Source: Flavobacteriaceae bacterium UBA5544
GTDB lineage: Bacteria > Bacteroidota > Bacteroidia > Flavobacteriales > Flavobacteriaceae
Reading direction: 5' to 3'
Assembly: GCA_002426755.1 (NCBI GenBank)
Contig: DINI01000036.1
Location: 25,314-45,990 of the forward strand
DNA length: 20,677 nucleotides
Shown here piece by piece: positions 6,945 through 15,829 of the stretch. Numbering within the stretch: position 1 is the first letter of the stretch; every line of letters starts with the position of its first letter. The notes below the pieces were generated by a model that was not told where the DNA came from, did not search any database, and saw nothing but the letters and a program-made list of their open reading frames with translations. The position numbers were made by a program, and so were the translations under genes.

Positions 6945-6963
6945 AGCGCTGAACATATCAAAA

Positions 6964-7791
6964 TCAATGGATGTTTATAAATTCCAAAATCTCTTCATAT
7001 CTATCGACCCAGGGGAAAAAGTAATGACTCATCATAGGAACATGTTTTTTGTTGAGATAATGAATCTTTACATTGGGCTGATATTTGTTTAAAGCTTCCA
7101 AAAAAGTCAAGTTTTGACTCTGGATGGACGGATAGGTTTTTTCGCCAACATAGATTAAAAATGGTGGTGATTGTTCATCTAAAAAATAAACTGGAGATGC
7201 ATTTCTCCAATTTTCAGGATTAAAGGTCCAAGTTACATCATAATTATGCTCGGATGTTGGTGGGTACTTATCTAAATAAGATTTCATGTCCAGACCAGCA
7301 GCATCATTGAGAATCACGCCTTTGACTTCATCATTTTTTATTCCATATTTATGATTTGTTGTTACAAGTGCAATTAGATGCCCACCAGCAGAATGCCCCA
7401 TAAGATAGATTTGTTCCGCATCGCCTCCATAAGCTTCAATATGGCCTTGTGTCCACCGAATCGCCTTTACCACATCTTCTGCCATCCCTTCATAATTGGT
7501 GTTAGGGCTTAATCTATAATTTGGAATAACGGTTACTACATCGTTTTTGGCAAAATTGCGTCCCAAAAATCCATAAATATCCTTGTTGCCTTCTTCCCAA
7601 TAGCCACCATGAATAAAAATAATCACTGGCAGTTTGTCTGTTGCAGATTTTCTTGGGGTAAATATGTTGAGCAAATTAGCATCCTCTCTTGATATTTGTT
7701 TTGATGTATGATAGGAAATATCTTTTATTTTCTTTGAAGCGCATCCTGAAATAATAAAAGTGAAGAATACAACTAGAATTAGGTTTTTCAT
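6964..7791 (-). CDS. lipoprotein alpha/beta hydrolase (carboxylesterase-like)
   Basis: Exported esterase/lipase-like enzyme of 275 aa, related to the HSL/BD-FAE group (oxyanion motif HGG, nucleophile elbow GxSxG). The N-terminus MKNLILVVFFTFIISGC is a lipoprotein signal with Cys17 as the lipidation site. HGGYW (61-65) forms the oxyanion hole, GHSAGG (132-137) contains nucleophile Ser134, and His250 in KKHVPM is the likely catalytic His. The acidic residue normally found about 30 residues before it, in a G-x-x-D context, is not obvious: the segment reads VGEKTYPS (215-222), so Glu217 or a non-standard residue may serve. The substrate is unknown. Its 3' end faces the small RNA element terminators; 158 nt separate its start from the acetyl-CoA synthetase gene upstream. 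Confidence 0.85.
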   Translation of the reverse strand: MKNLILVVFFTFIISGCASKKIKDISYHTSKQISREDANLLNIFTPRKSATDKLPVIIFIHGGYWEEGNKDIYGFLGRNFAKNDVVTVIPNYRLSPNTNYEGMAEDVVKAIRWTQGHIEAYGGDAEQIYLMGHSAGGHLIALVTTNHKYGIKNDEVKGVILNDAAGLDMKSYLDKYPPTSEHNYDVTWTFNPENWRNASPVYFLDEQSPPFLIYVGEKTYPSIQSQNLTFLEALNKYQPNVKIHYLNKKHVPMMSHYFFPWVDRYEEILEFINIH

Positions 7792-7949
7792 TTATTTTGA
7801 ATGGACAAATTATTTTACGACGTGTTTACGAGAATTTGTTAAGATTGGTTTTACAAATCAATCAACACATTAGATTCTGATAAATCACCACCGGAGGATG
7901 GTCATCGAGGCAAATTGCTTGACAACACCTTATATAACCAACTTGTTTT

Positions 7950-9857
7950 TTAAATTGCATTATCTATAATGTCCTGTACACATTCCGGGTTTAACAATGT
8001 AGATGTGTCTCCAAGACTGGAAGTGTCTTTTTCTGCAATTTTTCTTAAGATACGTCGCATAATTTTACCTGAACGTGTTTTTGGTAGTCCTTCCGTAAAT
8101 TGGATTTTATCTAGTTTGGCGATTGCCCCAATTCGTTCGGCTATCAATTGATTGATTTCTTTGCGCAAATTATCATGGTTACGACCTTCGCCAGTTTCTT
8201 TTAAGGTGATGTAACCATACAAAGCGCTTCCTTTGATTTCATGCGGAAATCCTACGATGGCGCTTTCTGCAACAGCCGGATGTTCGTTGATAGCATCTTC
8301 AATGGGAGCTGTTCCTAAATTATGTCCTGAAACAATAATCACATCATCCACTCGACCTGTGATGCGATAATAACCAACCTCATCTCGTAAGGCACCATCT
8401 CCTGTAAAATATTTGTTTTCAAATGTTGAAAAATAGGTATCCTTATAGCGTTGATGGTTTCCCCAAATCGTGCGGGCCATGCTTGGCCACGGAAACTTGA
8501 TACACAAGCGTCCCTCTTTTTGATTTCCCTTAAGTTCTTCACCTGTTTCGTCCATCAAAGCAGGCTGTATTCCTAAAAATGGTAAGGTTGCATATGTAGG
8601 TTTGGTTGGGGTGATAAAAGGCAATGGTGAAATCATAATCCCTCCAGTTTCCGTTTGCCACCAAGTGTCCACTATTGGGCTTTTGCGTTTTCCAATGGTA
8701 TCGTTGTACCAATGCCAAGCTTCTTCATTAATAGGTTCGCCAACCGTTCCCAAGACTTTTAACGAGGATAAATCAACATTTTCAGCAAAAGACAAGTTCT
8801 GTTTTGCCAAAGCACGAATGGCTGTTGGTGCTGTGTAAAATTGGTTTACCTTGTGCTTTTCGACGATTTGCCAAAAGCGTCCAAAATCAGGATAGTGTGG
8901 TACGCCTTCGAACATGACTGTTGTTGCTCCATTTGCCAACGGTCCGTACACAATATAACTATGTCCAGTAATCCAGCCGATATCTGCAGTACACCAATAC
9001 ACATCATTTTGTTTGTATTGGAAGACATTCTTAAACGTATATGCAGCATAGACCATATAACCAGCAGTGGTATGCAACATCCCTTTTGGCATACCAGTCG
9101 AACCTGATGTGTAGAGAATAAATAAGGGGTCTTCAGCGTCCATGATTTCTGGCTCGCATTCTGAAGATGCATCATTCAATAAGGGTTGTAGCCAATGGTC
9201 ACGACCTTTTTGCATTGTGATGTTTGAATTGATGCGTTGTACCACCAAAACTGTTTTGACATTTGGGCATTCTTTAAGGGCTTCATCTACAATTCCTTTG
9301 AGGTCAATAGTTTTATCCCCACGAAATGAACCATCTGACGTTATCACTAATTTACAATCGCTATCATTGATACGCGTTGCCAACGCTTTGGCTGAAAATC
9401 CAGCAAAGACAACATTGTGAATGGCTCCAATACGAGCGCACGCCAACAAAGCAATTGCCAATTCCGGAACCATTGGAACATAAATGCAAACCCTATCCCC
9501 TTTTTCGATACCCTTATCTTTAAGAACATTCGCCATCTTGCAAACACGTTCGTGCAATTGTTGATAAGTGATATGTTCTGTGGGTTCATCGGGATTGTTG
9601 GGCTCAAAGATGATGGCATTTTGTTTTCCTCGAGTGATTAAATGCCGATCTATACAGTTTTCGGTAATGTTCAATTTAGCACCTTCAAACCATTTGACTT
9701 CTGGTTTGGAGAAATCCCAAGACAAGACTCTGTCCCATTTCTTTCTCCAAAGAAAATGCTCTTCGGCAATTTCTTCCCAAAAGTTTTCTGGTTCACGAAC
9801 CGATTTGCGATAGACTTGAAAGTATTCCTCGAGGGTTTTGATGTGGTAGTTGCTCAT
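7950..9857 (-). CDS. acsA: acetyl-CoA synthetase (acetate--CoA ligase, AMP-forming)
   Basis: Cytosolic enzyme that activates acetate to acetyl-CoA via acetyl-AMP. At 635 aa it is close to the usual 640-655. Motifs in order: P-loop TSGSTGMPKG (250-259), YWCTADIGWITGHSYIVYGP (287-306), WWQTETGG (399-406) with the acetate-pocket Trp, TGD with Asp487, GRVDD (501-505), and the C-terminal KTRSGKIMRR with Lys598, the adenylation lysine and usual site of regulatory acetylation. The segment SGHNLGTAPIE (510-520) has Asn513 where the enterobacterial enzyme has Arg (SGHR); from memory this is common in Bacteroidota. The ATG at 9855-9857 gives the standard N-terminus. Confidence 0.97.
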   Translation of the reverse strand: MSNYHIKTLEEYFQVYRKSVREPENFWEEIAEEHFLWRKKWDRVLSWDFSKPEVKWFEGAKLNITENCIDRHLITRGKQNAIIFEPNNPDEPTEHITYQQLHERVCKMANVLKDKGIEKGDRVCIYVPMVPELAIALLACARIGAIHNVVFAGFSAKALATRINDSDCKLVITSDGSFRGDKTIDLKGIVDEALKECPNVKTVLVVQRINSNITMQKGRDHWLQPLLNDASSECEPEIMDAEDPLFILYTSGSTGMPKGMLHTTAGYMVYAAYTFKNVFQYKQNDVYWCTADIGWITGHSYIVYGPLANGATTVMFEGVPHYPDFGRFWQIVEKHKVNQFYTAPTAIRALAKQNLSFAENVDLSSLKVLGTVGEPINEEAWHWYNDTIGKRKSPIVDTWWQTETGGIMISPLPFITPTKPTYATLPFLGIQPALMDETGEELKGNQKEGRLCIKFPWPSMARTIWGNHQRYKDTYFSTFENKYFTGDGALRDEVGYYRITGRVDDVIIVSGHNLGTAPIEDAINEHPAVAESAIVGFPHEIKGSALYGYITLKETGEGRNHDNLRKEINQLIAERIGAIAKLDKIQFTEGLPKTRSGKIMRRILRKIAEKDTSSLGDTSTLLNPECVQDIIDNAI

Positions 9858-10166
9858 TTTTTTAATATTCAGTGTTCAGTGCCAGCTTTTAGTCTTTAGG
9901 TTCAATTTCAATAGCAATTTAAGATATCTATTTGGCATTAAAAAATGCTTCTTCTTTTTTTGTCATTAAACATCAGTGAATCAAAAAAAACAAATCCAAA
10001 TGAAAGCTTCATCAAAAACCTGTAGTGGTTTCAGGCTGATTCAAATTTTATTTAAGACAAAAAAGCAACTTTGTTCGGCTAGATGTAAGTAAATTCTATA
10101 TTTTCCTCAAATACTTTTGATTTATCACCTGAAAGTATATATTAGCGACCTAAACTAGTACCGCTT
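9858..10166. other. divergent intergenic region acsA / DUF3857 operon
   Basis: These 309 nt hold no gene. Near the acsA start there is a short tandem repeat of TTCAGTG (from about 9872). A likely promoter for the downstream operon is listed separately. I see no convincing TAnnTTTG box for acsA. Confidence 0.5.
10116..10145 (+). promoter_or_regulatory. probable promoter of the DUF3857 operon
   Basis: TTTG (10116-10119) stands 18 nt before TATATTAG (10138-10145), 7 of 8 to TAnnTTTG. Transcription would start near 10150, leaving a leader of about 15 nt before the ATG at 10167. The same TTTG-N18-TATATTAG arrangement recurs at 17050-17079. Confidence 0.45.
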
Positions 10167-12089
10167 ATGTCTCAAAAGTTATGTTGCCTCATTTTAATGA
10201 TGAGCCTTTCGATGTCTTTATTTTCGCAAAAAGGTGCAGAACCAACCGAAACCGAAAAAACCAATGCCTCAAAATTAAAAGTTTTATACCCTGATGACCA
10301 TGTTGCCTTACAGGAGAATTCTGATATCATCACGTTTGATTTTGACAAAAGAGAACAAAAAGTAACTGTTCAGCAGCTCTTAAGCCAAGATTATATTAAT
10401 ATGGATTCTAGGGCTGACATTCAAATGTATTCTTTTTATGACGGCGAAACTACGATTGAAACCTTTGACATCAATTTAAAAAACGGAAAATCAGCTGGTT
10501 TTTATCTTAAAGATGAAGCTTATAAAAGCTCTGATTTATTTCATAATGATGCAAGGGTCAAATATACCCACGTTGATTTTCCTTTAAAAGGCTATCGATA
10601 CCTTACAGAAATAGAAAAGCACTACAAAGACATTAAATATTTTACAAAAATATATTTCAGCAGTGAATATCCAACCGTAAAACGTACCCTAAAAATAGAG
10701 ATTCCGGAATGGTTGGATGTTGAACTAAAGGAAATGAATTTTGAAGGTTACTCCATTAAAAAAGATGTAACCACTGACGCAAAAGGCAAATCAAAAACGT
10801 ATACCTTCACCATGGAAAATGTGCCAGCCATGTTTGATGAAAGCAATGCTCCAGGACCAACATACATTTATCCACATATTCTCGTTCTTGCCAAATCCTA
10901 CACTTATGATAATGCCGTACATCCTATTTTTGAATCCACACAAGATTTATATAATTGGTACAAATCGTTGGTAGATGAGTTAAAAAATGACAATTCATCC
11001 ATAAAAACAAAGGTGGCAGAATTAACAGCCAATGCTAAGACGGACGAAGAAAAGATAAAAAACATATACTATTGGGTACAGGACAACATTAGATACATCG
11101 CTTTTGAGGATGGCATCGCCGGTTTTAAGCCTGACGAAGCTTCCAACGTTTTCAATAAAAAGTATGGCGATTGCAAGGGAATGGCAAACCTTACCAAACA
11201 AATGCTCGTCGAAGCAGGTTTCGACGCCCGCTTGACTTGGATCGGCACTAAACACATTGCATACGACTACTCCACTCCTAACCTCTCTGTAGACAATCAC
11301 ATGATTTGTACACTCTTTAAAGATGGTAAAACAATCTTTTTGGATGGAACCGAAAAATTCAATGCCTTTGGTGAATATGCCGACCGTATCCAAGGGAAGC
11401 AAGTGATGATAGAAAATGGCGATTCGTTTATTTTGGAATACGTGCCAACACACGATGCGCAATTCAATAAGGAGAATATCAGTTACAATTTAAAATTGAC
11501 CGACGAATCCATCACTGGGAAAGCTGACAAAACCTATAGAGGTGAAAGCCGTTCTAGTTTACTGTATTATTTCAATACGCTAAAAAATGACAAAAAAGAT
11601 GAGTTTTTGGAATATTACCTTAACAAAGGCAACAGCAATATAAAGGTTACTGACATCAATACTACCGACTTACAGGATAGAGATGCTAACATTGATATTT
11701 CATACGATATCGATATCAAAAATGCGGTGTCTTCATTTGATAATACGGTATATGTAGATTTAGATATCGATAAGGAGCTTTCAGGCTATGAACTTGACAA
11801 ACGCAAGACCGATTATCTGTTCAGTTCCAAAAAAGATTTGGAATCGACCATCCGTTTGGAACTCCCACACGGTTATAAAGTTTCGCATTTGCCTGAAAAT
11901 ATTTCTGTTAAGAGCAAAAACTATGATATGTTTGTCGGATTTTCAAAAGAAGGAAATGCAATTCTTTACAAAAAACGCTTCAAGATAAAAAATGCCCAAA
12001 TCGAAACCACCGATTTTGAAGAGTGGAATGATTTCATTAAAAAACTGAATACCATCTATAACGAACAAATTATCCTAACAAAAGAATAA
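10167..12089 (+). CDS. exported DUF3857 / transglutaminase-like protein
   Basis: 640-aa periplasmic or surface protein. A signal peptide (about 1-20, MSLFSQ at its end) is followed by a DUF3857-type beta-rich region (about 55-250) and a transglutaminase-like cysteine protease fold (about 280-400). The triad is visible: Cys336 in KYGDCKGMANL, His378 in VDNHMIC and Asp393 in FLDGTE. The core is preceded by the typical helix EKIKNIYYWVQDNIRY. A C-terminal beta-rich domain (about 430-640) resembles the DUF3858 position. The family is abundant in Bacteroidota; its substrate (protein cross-link or peptide hydrolysis in the envelope) is not established. The next gene begins 4 nt after the stop and encodes a diverged relative, so the two form an operon. 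Confidence 0.88.
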   Translation: MSQKLCCLILMMSLSMSLFSQKGAEPTETEKTNASKLKVLYPDDHVALQENSDIITFDFDKREQKVTVQQLLSQDYINMDSRADIQMYSFYDGETTIETFDINLKNGKSAGFYLKDEAYKSSDLFHNDARVKYTHVDFPLKGYRYLTEIEKHYKDIKYFTKIYFSSEYPTVKRTLKIEIPEWLDVELKEMNFEGYSIKKDVTTDAKGKSKTYTFTMENVPAMFDESNAPGPTYIYPHILVLAKSYTYDNAVHPIFESTQDLYNWYKSLVDELKNDNSSIKTKVAELTANAKTDEEKIKNIYYWVQDNIRYIAFEDGIAGFKPDEASNVFNKKYGDCKGMANLTKQMLVEAGFDARLTWIGTKHIAYDYSTPNLSVDNHMICTLFKDGKTIFLDGTEKFNAFGEYADRIQGKQVMIENGDSFILEYVPTHDAQFNKENISYNLKLTDESITGKADKTYRGESRSSLLYYFNTLKNDKKDEFLEYYLNKGNSNIKVTDINTTDLQDRDANIDISYDIDIKNAVSSFDNTVYVDLDIDKELSGYELDKRKTDYLFSSKKDLESTIRLELPHGYKVSHLPENISVKSKNYDMFVGFSKEGNAILYKKRFKIKNAQIETTDFEEWNDFIKKLNTIYNEQIILTKE

Positions 12090-12093
12090 CCCC

Positions 12094-14268
12094 ATGAAGA
12101 TTAAATTACTATTCCTTTTAACACTTACTTATTCTACTTTTTCAATAGCTCAAAGCAAAGAAGAGCTTGCTGCAAAAGAGTTTTTTTGGGGTGCCAATGA
12201 TGCTTATAAAAATGTGACAGAGATTCCCGCTAAATGGAAAAATGAATCAGCCGTCGTATTGTATAAAAACGAGAATTACGATTTTCATAAATTTGGTAAA
12301 AATGTAACCTATACAGCTTCCGTAAGAAAACGCATTAAGTTATTGGATAAAGCTTCCGTTGAGGAGTTCTCTGAATTTACATATACCAAACGTTTTCGTT
12401 CTTCTAAAGGTCGGTTTAGTTGGAGAGAAAAAGGAAATAATTTTGTTGGAATTAAAATTGTAAAACCTGATGGTAGTGAAACCGAGCTTGATGTTGAAAA
12501 AGAAGCTGTTGAGGTCGATGGAGAGACCAAAATGGCAATTTCAAATCTTGAGGTTGGTGATATTATAGATTTCTATTTTTATAGATTGGAGCCTTTCAAA
12601 AGTACGTACGCCTTTGGTTTTGATCCTGTGGAAGTGAGTTTGGGAGAAGAATATCCCATTATGGATTTCAAATTGTTTTTTGAAACTGAAAATGACTTTT
12701 TTATCAATTTCAATTCTTACAATGGAGCACCGGAACTTAAACAGATTGAAACCGATAAAAAGAGCTTTAGACGTTATGAACTTGTAGCCTCCGACATCGA
12801 AAAAAATGAATATCCCCGTTGGTTTCTTCCTTTAGTGGAATTGCCTTCCTACAAGTTTCAAGTATATTTTGCACGTTCTGGTTCCTTTGAGGACAGAGCC
12901 ATGGCATTTCTTCCAGAGAAAGAAAGCATCATTAAAAAAAGCGTAACACAGCAAGAAGTATTGGATTTATATGATTCAAGATTCAAGCCAGACGGTGATA
13001 TTGGTGATATTAAAGATTTCTTCAAGGGCAAAAACTATAGTTCTAAAGAAGATAAAGTTTCGGCAGCATATTATTACATGCGCCATTATTATTTAACCCG
13101 ATTCATTGAAGCCTTTTATGTTCAGGAAGCGAAAATCACATATAATCCATTCATCTATTACGGAAATGACGTGGTATTCATACAAAACCAGAAACAATTT
13201 ATCCGTCATTTTACAGAATTTTTAAAACGTGAGAAAATTGATTATGAAATTGTCGTTGCCAAAAAACGTTTTGATGGCAGCATAGATGATTTATTAATTG
13301 AAAAGAATATTGAAGTGATGGTAAAAGTTCTAACACCAACACCAATGTATGCATCCTTTTTTGGAGTACATACCAGCATCAATGAATATTCCGCTCAAAT
13401 TGAGGGAACGGACATCTATTTACTATCAGCAACCAAAAACAAAATTGACGTTATAAAAAGAGGCAAATTACCTTCATCAGGCTATACCGATAATGAAACA
13501 AAAAAAGACATTGCTCTCGCTTTTAATGATGACCTTTCAGCAATTGCATTTGCCATCACCAATAGTTTTAAGGGTTTTGAGAAGGAAGCTCAATTAAATG
13601 AACGTTTGCTTTATACCGATTATGTAAAGGAAGATTATGCGTTATACAATACCGAATCTTTCTTGGAATTGATACGCAACAAAAAAGAAAAAGCCAAATT
13701 CAAAAAGGAAATTGACGCCCTCAATGAAAAATTGCTTGAAAATCAAAAGGAACGTTTTAAGAACAATGCCCAACTGGAATTCAATGTAAAAGAAGCTGAA
13801 GATTATGGCTATAGCATAGATAACACAGGACGCTATGGATTGGATACCTATTTAACCTTTACAGAGAATTTTAAGGCTAAAGGGGATGATTTCCTCAAAA
13901 AAGCGGGTCCAAACTACATCATGGAAATTGGCAAACTCATAGGTGGACAAATAGATCTTACAGAAAAAGAACGTAAACGCACCGAAAACATCTACATGGA
14001 CTACCCTAGAAGTTATAATTATCAAATTCGTTTTAATATCCCGAAAGGATATACAGTTTCCGGATTGGAAAAACTTAACAAAAATGTTGACAATATAACC
14101 GGAGCTTTTATCAGCAATGCCAAAATTGAAAATGGCATGCTTGTCATCACTACATCAAAACAGTATAAAAACAATTATGAGCCAAACAGTAATTGGCAAC
14201 AAATGATTGCATTTTTGGATGAGGCAAACCAATTTACAAACGAGAAGATTTTATTGAAGAAAGAATAA
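12094..14268 (+). CDS. exported DUF3857-family protein with degenerate transglutaminase region
   Basis: 724 aa, with a signal peptide (about 1-19, FSIAQ) and a DUF3857-like region (about 55-250) marked by SVRKRIKLLDKASVEEFSEF and the segment SNLEVGDIIDFYFYRLEP (150-167). The region that should carry the transglutaminase core (about 300-430) keeps the helix SAAYYYMRHYYLTRF. Where the catalytic YGDCKG is expected it reads VVFIQNQKQFIRHFTEFL, with no Cys, so it is probably not a working protease. The C-terminal part (about 560-724) is again beta-rich with a charged helical segment before it (DALNEKLLENQKERFKNN). It is co-transcribed with the triad-bearing relative upstream and ends at a strong terminator. 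It could be a structural or substrate-binding partner of that protein; this is inference. Confidence 0.82.
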   Translation: MKIKLLFLLTLTYSTFSIAQSKEELAAKEFFWGANDAYKNVTEIPAKWKNESAVVLYKNENYDFHKFGKNVTYTASVRKRIKLLDKASVEEFSEFTYTKRFRSSKGRFSWREKGNNFVGIKIVKPDGSETELDVEKEAVEVDGETKMAISNLEVGDIIDFYFYRLEPFKSTYAFGFDPVEVSLGEEYPIMDFKLFFETENDFFINFNSYNGAPELKQIETDKKSFRRYELVASDIEKNEYPRWFLPLVELPSYKFQVYFARSGSFEDRAMAFLPEKESIIKKSVTQQEVLDLYDSRFKPDGDIGDIKDFFKGKNYSSKEDKVSAAYYYMRHYYLTRFIEAFYVQEAKITYNPFIYYGNDVVFIQNQKQFIRHFTEFLKREKIDYEIVVAKKRFDGSIDDLLIEKNIEVMVKVLTPTPMYASFFGVHTSINEYSAQIEGTDIYLLSATKNKIDVIKRGKLPSSGYTDNETKKDIALAFNDDLSAIAFAITNSFKGFEKEAQLNERLLYTDYVKEDYALYNTESFLELIRNKKEKAKFKKEIDALNEKLLENQKERFKNNAQLEFNVKEAEDYGYSIDNTGRYGLDTYLTFTENFKAKGDDFLKKAGPNYIMEIGKLIGGQIDLTEKERKRTENIYMDYPRSYNYQIRFNIPKGYTVSGLEKLNKNVDNITGAFISNAKIENGMLVITTSKQYKNNYEPNSNWQQMIAFLDEANQFTNEKILLKKE

Positions 14269-14290
14269 ACGTTTTAACAAAAAAATTGAA

Positions 14291-14326
14291 AGCCATCAGT
14301 TCAGCATTGAATTGATGGTTTTTTTT
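14291..14326. terminator. bidirectional terminator between convergent genes
   Basis: The stem pairs CCATCA (14293-14298) with TGATGG (14313-14318), continuing through a G-T pair to TTCA/TGAA around a GCAT loop. It is followed by eight Ts on the plus strand. A run of As before the stem gives Ts on the minus strand, so it can also end the symporter transcript, whose stop codon lies at 14325-14327 in the T run. Confidence 0.8.
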
Positions 14327-15698
14327 ATGTCTTTAGTCTTTGAATATACCCATTGAATTCTTTCACAACTTTGGGCGCCATAATAATAGTAGCCGTCATA
14401 GTAGGTATTGCCATCAAAGCAAAAGTTCCATCTATCAAATTGAGCATTACACTTAATGGCGTCACAGCTCCAAGAATAATACTTGTAATATAAAAATAAT
14501 TGTAATAGTGCTTATTATTTGCCCCAAATAGGAATGACATACATTTGGTTCCGTAATAAGAGTACGTAAACAGCGAAGACATGCTAAAGGTTGCGATACA
14601 AATTAGCAACAAATACCGCCCATAAGCTGGCATTGCATCATTAAATGCGGTTGCTGTGAGGCTGACGCCATTGGCGTCACTGGTTTGCCAAACGCCTGTC
14701 ACTAAAATTGCCAACGCGGTTAACGTACAAACCACCAAAGTATCGATGGCTGGTCCCAACATGGCAACCAAACCTTCACGCACAGGTTCATTTGTTTTAG
14801 ATGCTCCATGAGCCATAGGAGCAGTACCAATGCCAGCTTCATTGCTGAATGCACCTCTTCTAATTCCCAACAATACCAAACCTCCCAACACGCCTCCAAG
14901 AAATGAATCACCAGCAAAAAAGTTACCTTCAAAAGCATCAGTAAACATCAACAAGAAATATTTAGGAACTTCTTCAATATAAAGTCCTAAAATTATCATC
15001 ACTAACACAAAGTATAGAACCACCATACTCGGCACCAATTTTTCAGCAATCTTACTGATACGATCCAAACCACCCAAAATCACAATGGACGTAATTGCAA
15101 CCAACACAATGCCAATTGCCAGATTGGTCCAATCAGTAACTTCAACGCCGTTGGGCTCCAGAAGAATAAAGTTTATAGCTTGTTTTAATTGATTTACGTT
15201 GAAAACCGGTAAAGCCCCAATCAATCCTGCAATACTGAAAAATATGGCGAGAGGTTTCCAGTTTTTGCCCAATCCTTCCATAATAAAATACATGGGGCCG
15301 CCTTGAAGCTCACCATTGCTATCCTTTCCTCTATATAAGACTGCTAAAGTACAGGTAAAGAATTTTGTCGACATTCCGATGATGGCACTCACCCACATCC
15401 AAAACATGGCACCCGGACCTCCAACATGTATGGCGACTGCCACACCTGCAATATTACCCATGCCAATTGTTGAAGACAATGCGGTCATCAAAGCCTGAAA
15501 ATGACTGATTTCGCCAGGGTCATTTGGGTCATTGTATTTTCCCCTCAAAACCTGTATGGCATGACCTATAAATCGGAATGGTAGAAATTTGGAAAGAATC
15601 AGCAAATACAACCCGCCACCGATGAGCAAAATCAACAATGGCAACCCCCAAGCATAGCTTGCAAAGCGTTCGAAAATTAATTCCAGCGTTTCTTTCAT
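14325..15698 (-). CDS. sodium:alanine/glycine symporter family protein (AGCS)
   Basis: Inner-membrane secondary transporter of 457 aa that imports small neutral amino acids (alanine, glycine) with sodium. Family motifs are clear: LSSTIGMGNIAGVAVAI (74-90), GGPGAMFWMW (93-102), LQGGPMYF (131-138), and RGAFSNEAGIGTAPMAHGAS (281-300), the AGCS signature. About ten hydrophobic segments are visible and the length is typical. Substrate choice between alanine, glycine and D-forms cannot be read. A possible -7 element, TATCTTTA on the minus strand (15723-15716), stands 18 nt before the start codon. It converges on the DUF3857 operon with no other gene in its transcript. Confidence 0.94.
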   Translation of the reverse strand: MKETLELIFERFASYAWGLPLLILLIGGGLYLLILSKFLPFRFIGHAIQVLRGKYNDPNDPGEISHFQALMTALSSTIGMGNIAGVAVAIHVGGPGAMFWMWVSAIIGMSTKFFTCTLAVLYRGKDSNGELQGGPMYFIMEGLGKNWKPLAIFFSIAGLIGALPVFNVNQLKQAINFILLEPNGVEVTDWTNLAIGIVLVAITSIVILGGLDRISKIAEKLVPSMVVLYFVLVMIILGLYIEEVPKYFLLMFTDAFEGNFFAGDSFLGGVLGGLVLLGIRRGAFSNEAGIGTAPMAHGASKTNEPVREGLVAMLGPAIDTLVVCTLTALAILVTGVWQTSDANGVSLTATAFNDAMPAYGRYLLLICIATFSMSSLFTYSYYGTKCMSFLFGANNKHYYNYFYITSIILGAVTPLSVMLNLIDGTFALMAIPTMTATIIMAPKVVKEFNGYIQRLKT

Positions 15699-15715
15699 CG
15701 GATGGATTTAAGTAC

Positions 15716-15723
15716 TAAAGATA
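15716..15723 (-). promoter_or_regulatory. possible -7 element of the AGCS symporter gene
   Basis: Read on the minus strand this is TATCTTTA, 7 of 8 to TAnnTTTG, ending 17 nt before the ATG at 15698. No clear -33 TTG is present. Confidence 0.3.
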
Positions 15724-15829
15724 TGGCTTTCCATACATATTTTAAGTTTATCAATCAAAAAACAAGTATTGGCCAAAAAGTTATTAATTTTGAATTTTAA
15801 CATTATATTTACATTTACAACGACTACTA

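Larger units (their letters stand above)
6489..6963. other. 475-nt non-coding region with two RNA-like elements
   Basis: No credible gene lies here. The region holds elements 2 (6495-6628) and 3 (6824-6944), each with the 20-nt block and a terminator, separated by about 195 nt of very AT-rich sequence with long A and T runs. The next gene, on the minus strand, ends at 6964, just after the terminator of element 3. Confidence 0.7.

Noticed and set aside
6889..7092. 67-codon plus-strand ORF after element 3
   Set aside because: It spans the terminator of element 3 and then runs antisense to the alpha/beta hydrolase gene; no recognisable product.
8846..9175. Several long open frames on both strands inside acsA, and similar ones in other long genes
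   Set aside because: They overlap strongly conserved coding sequence in other frames and have no family resemblance or start context; shadow frames.
10099..10111. Minus-strand TTGAGGAAAA resembling the start of the repeated block
   Set aside because: The match ends after ten bases (TATAG follows instead of CCGTA) and no hairpin follows; expected by chance in AT-rich DNA. A similar partial match (GAGGAAAACA on the minus strand near 9625) lies inside acsA coding sequence.
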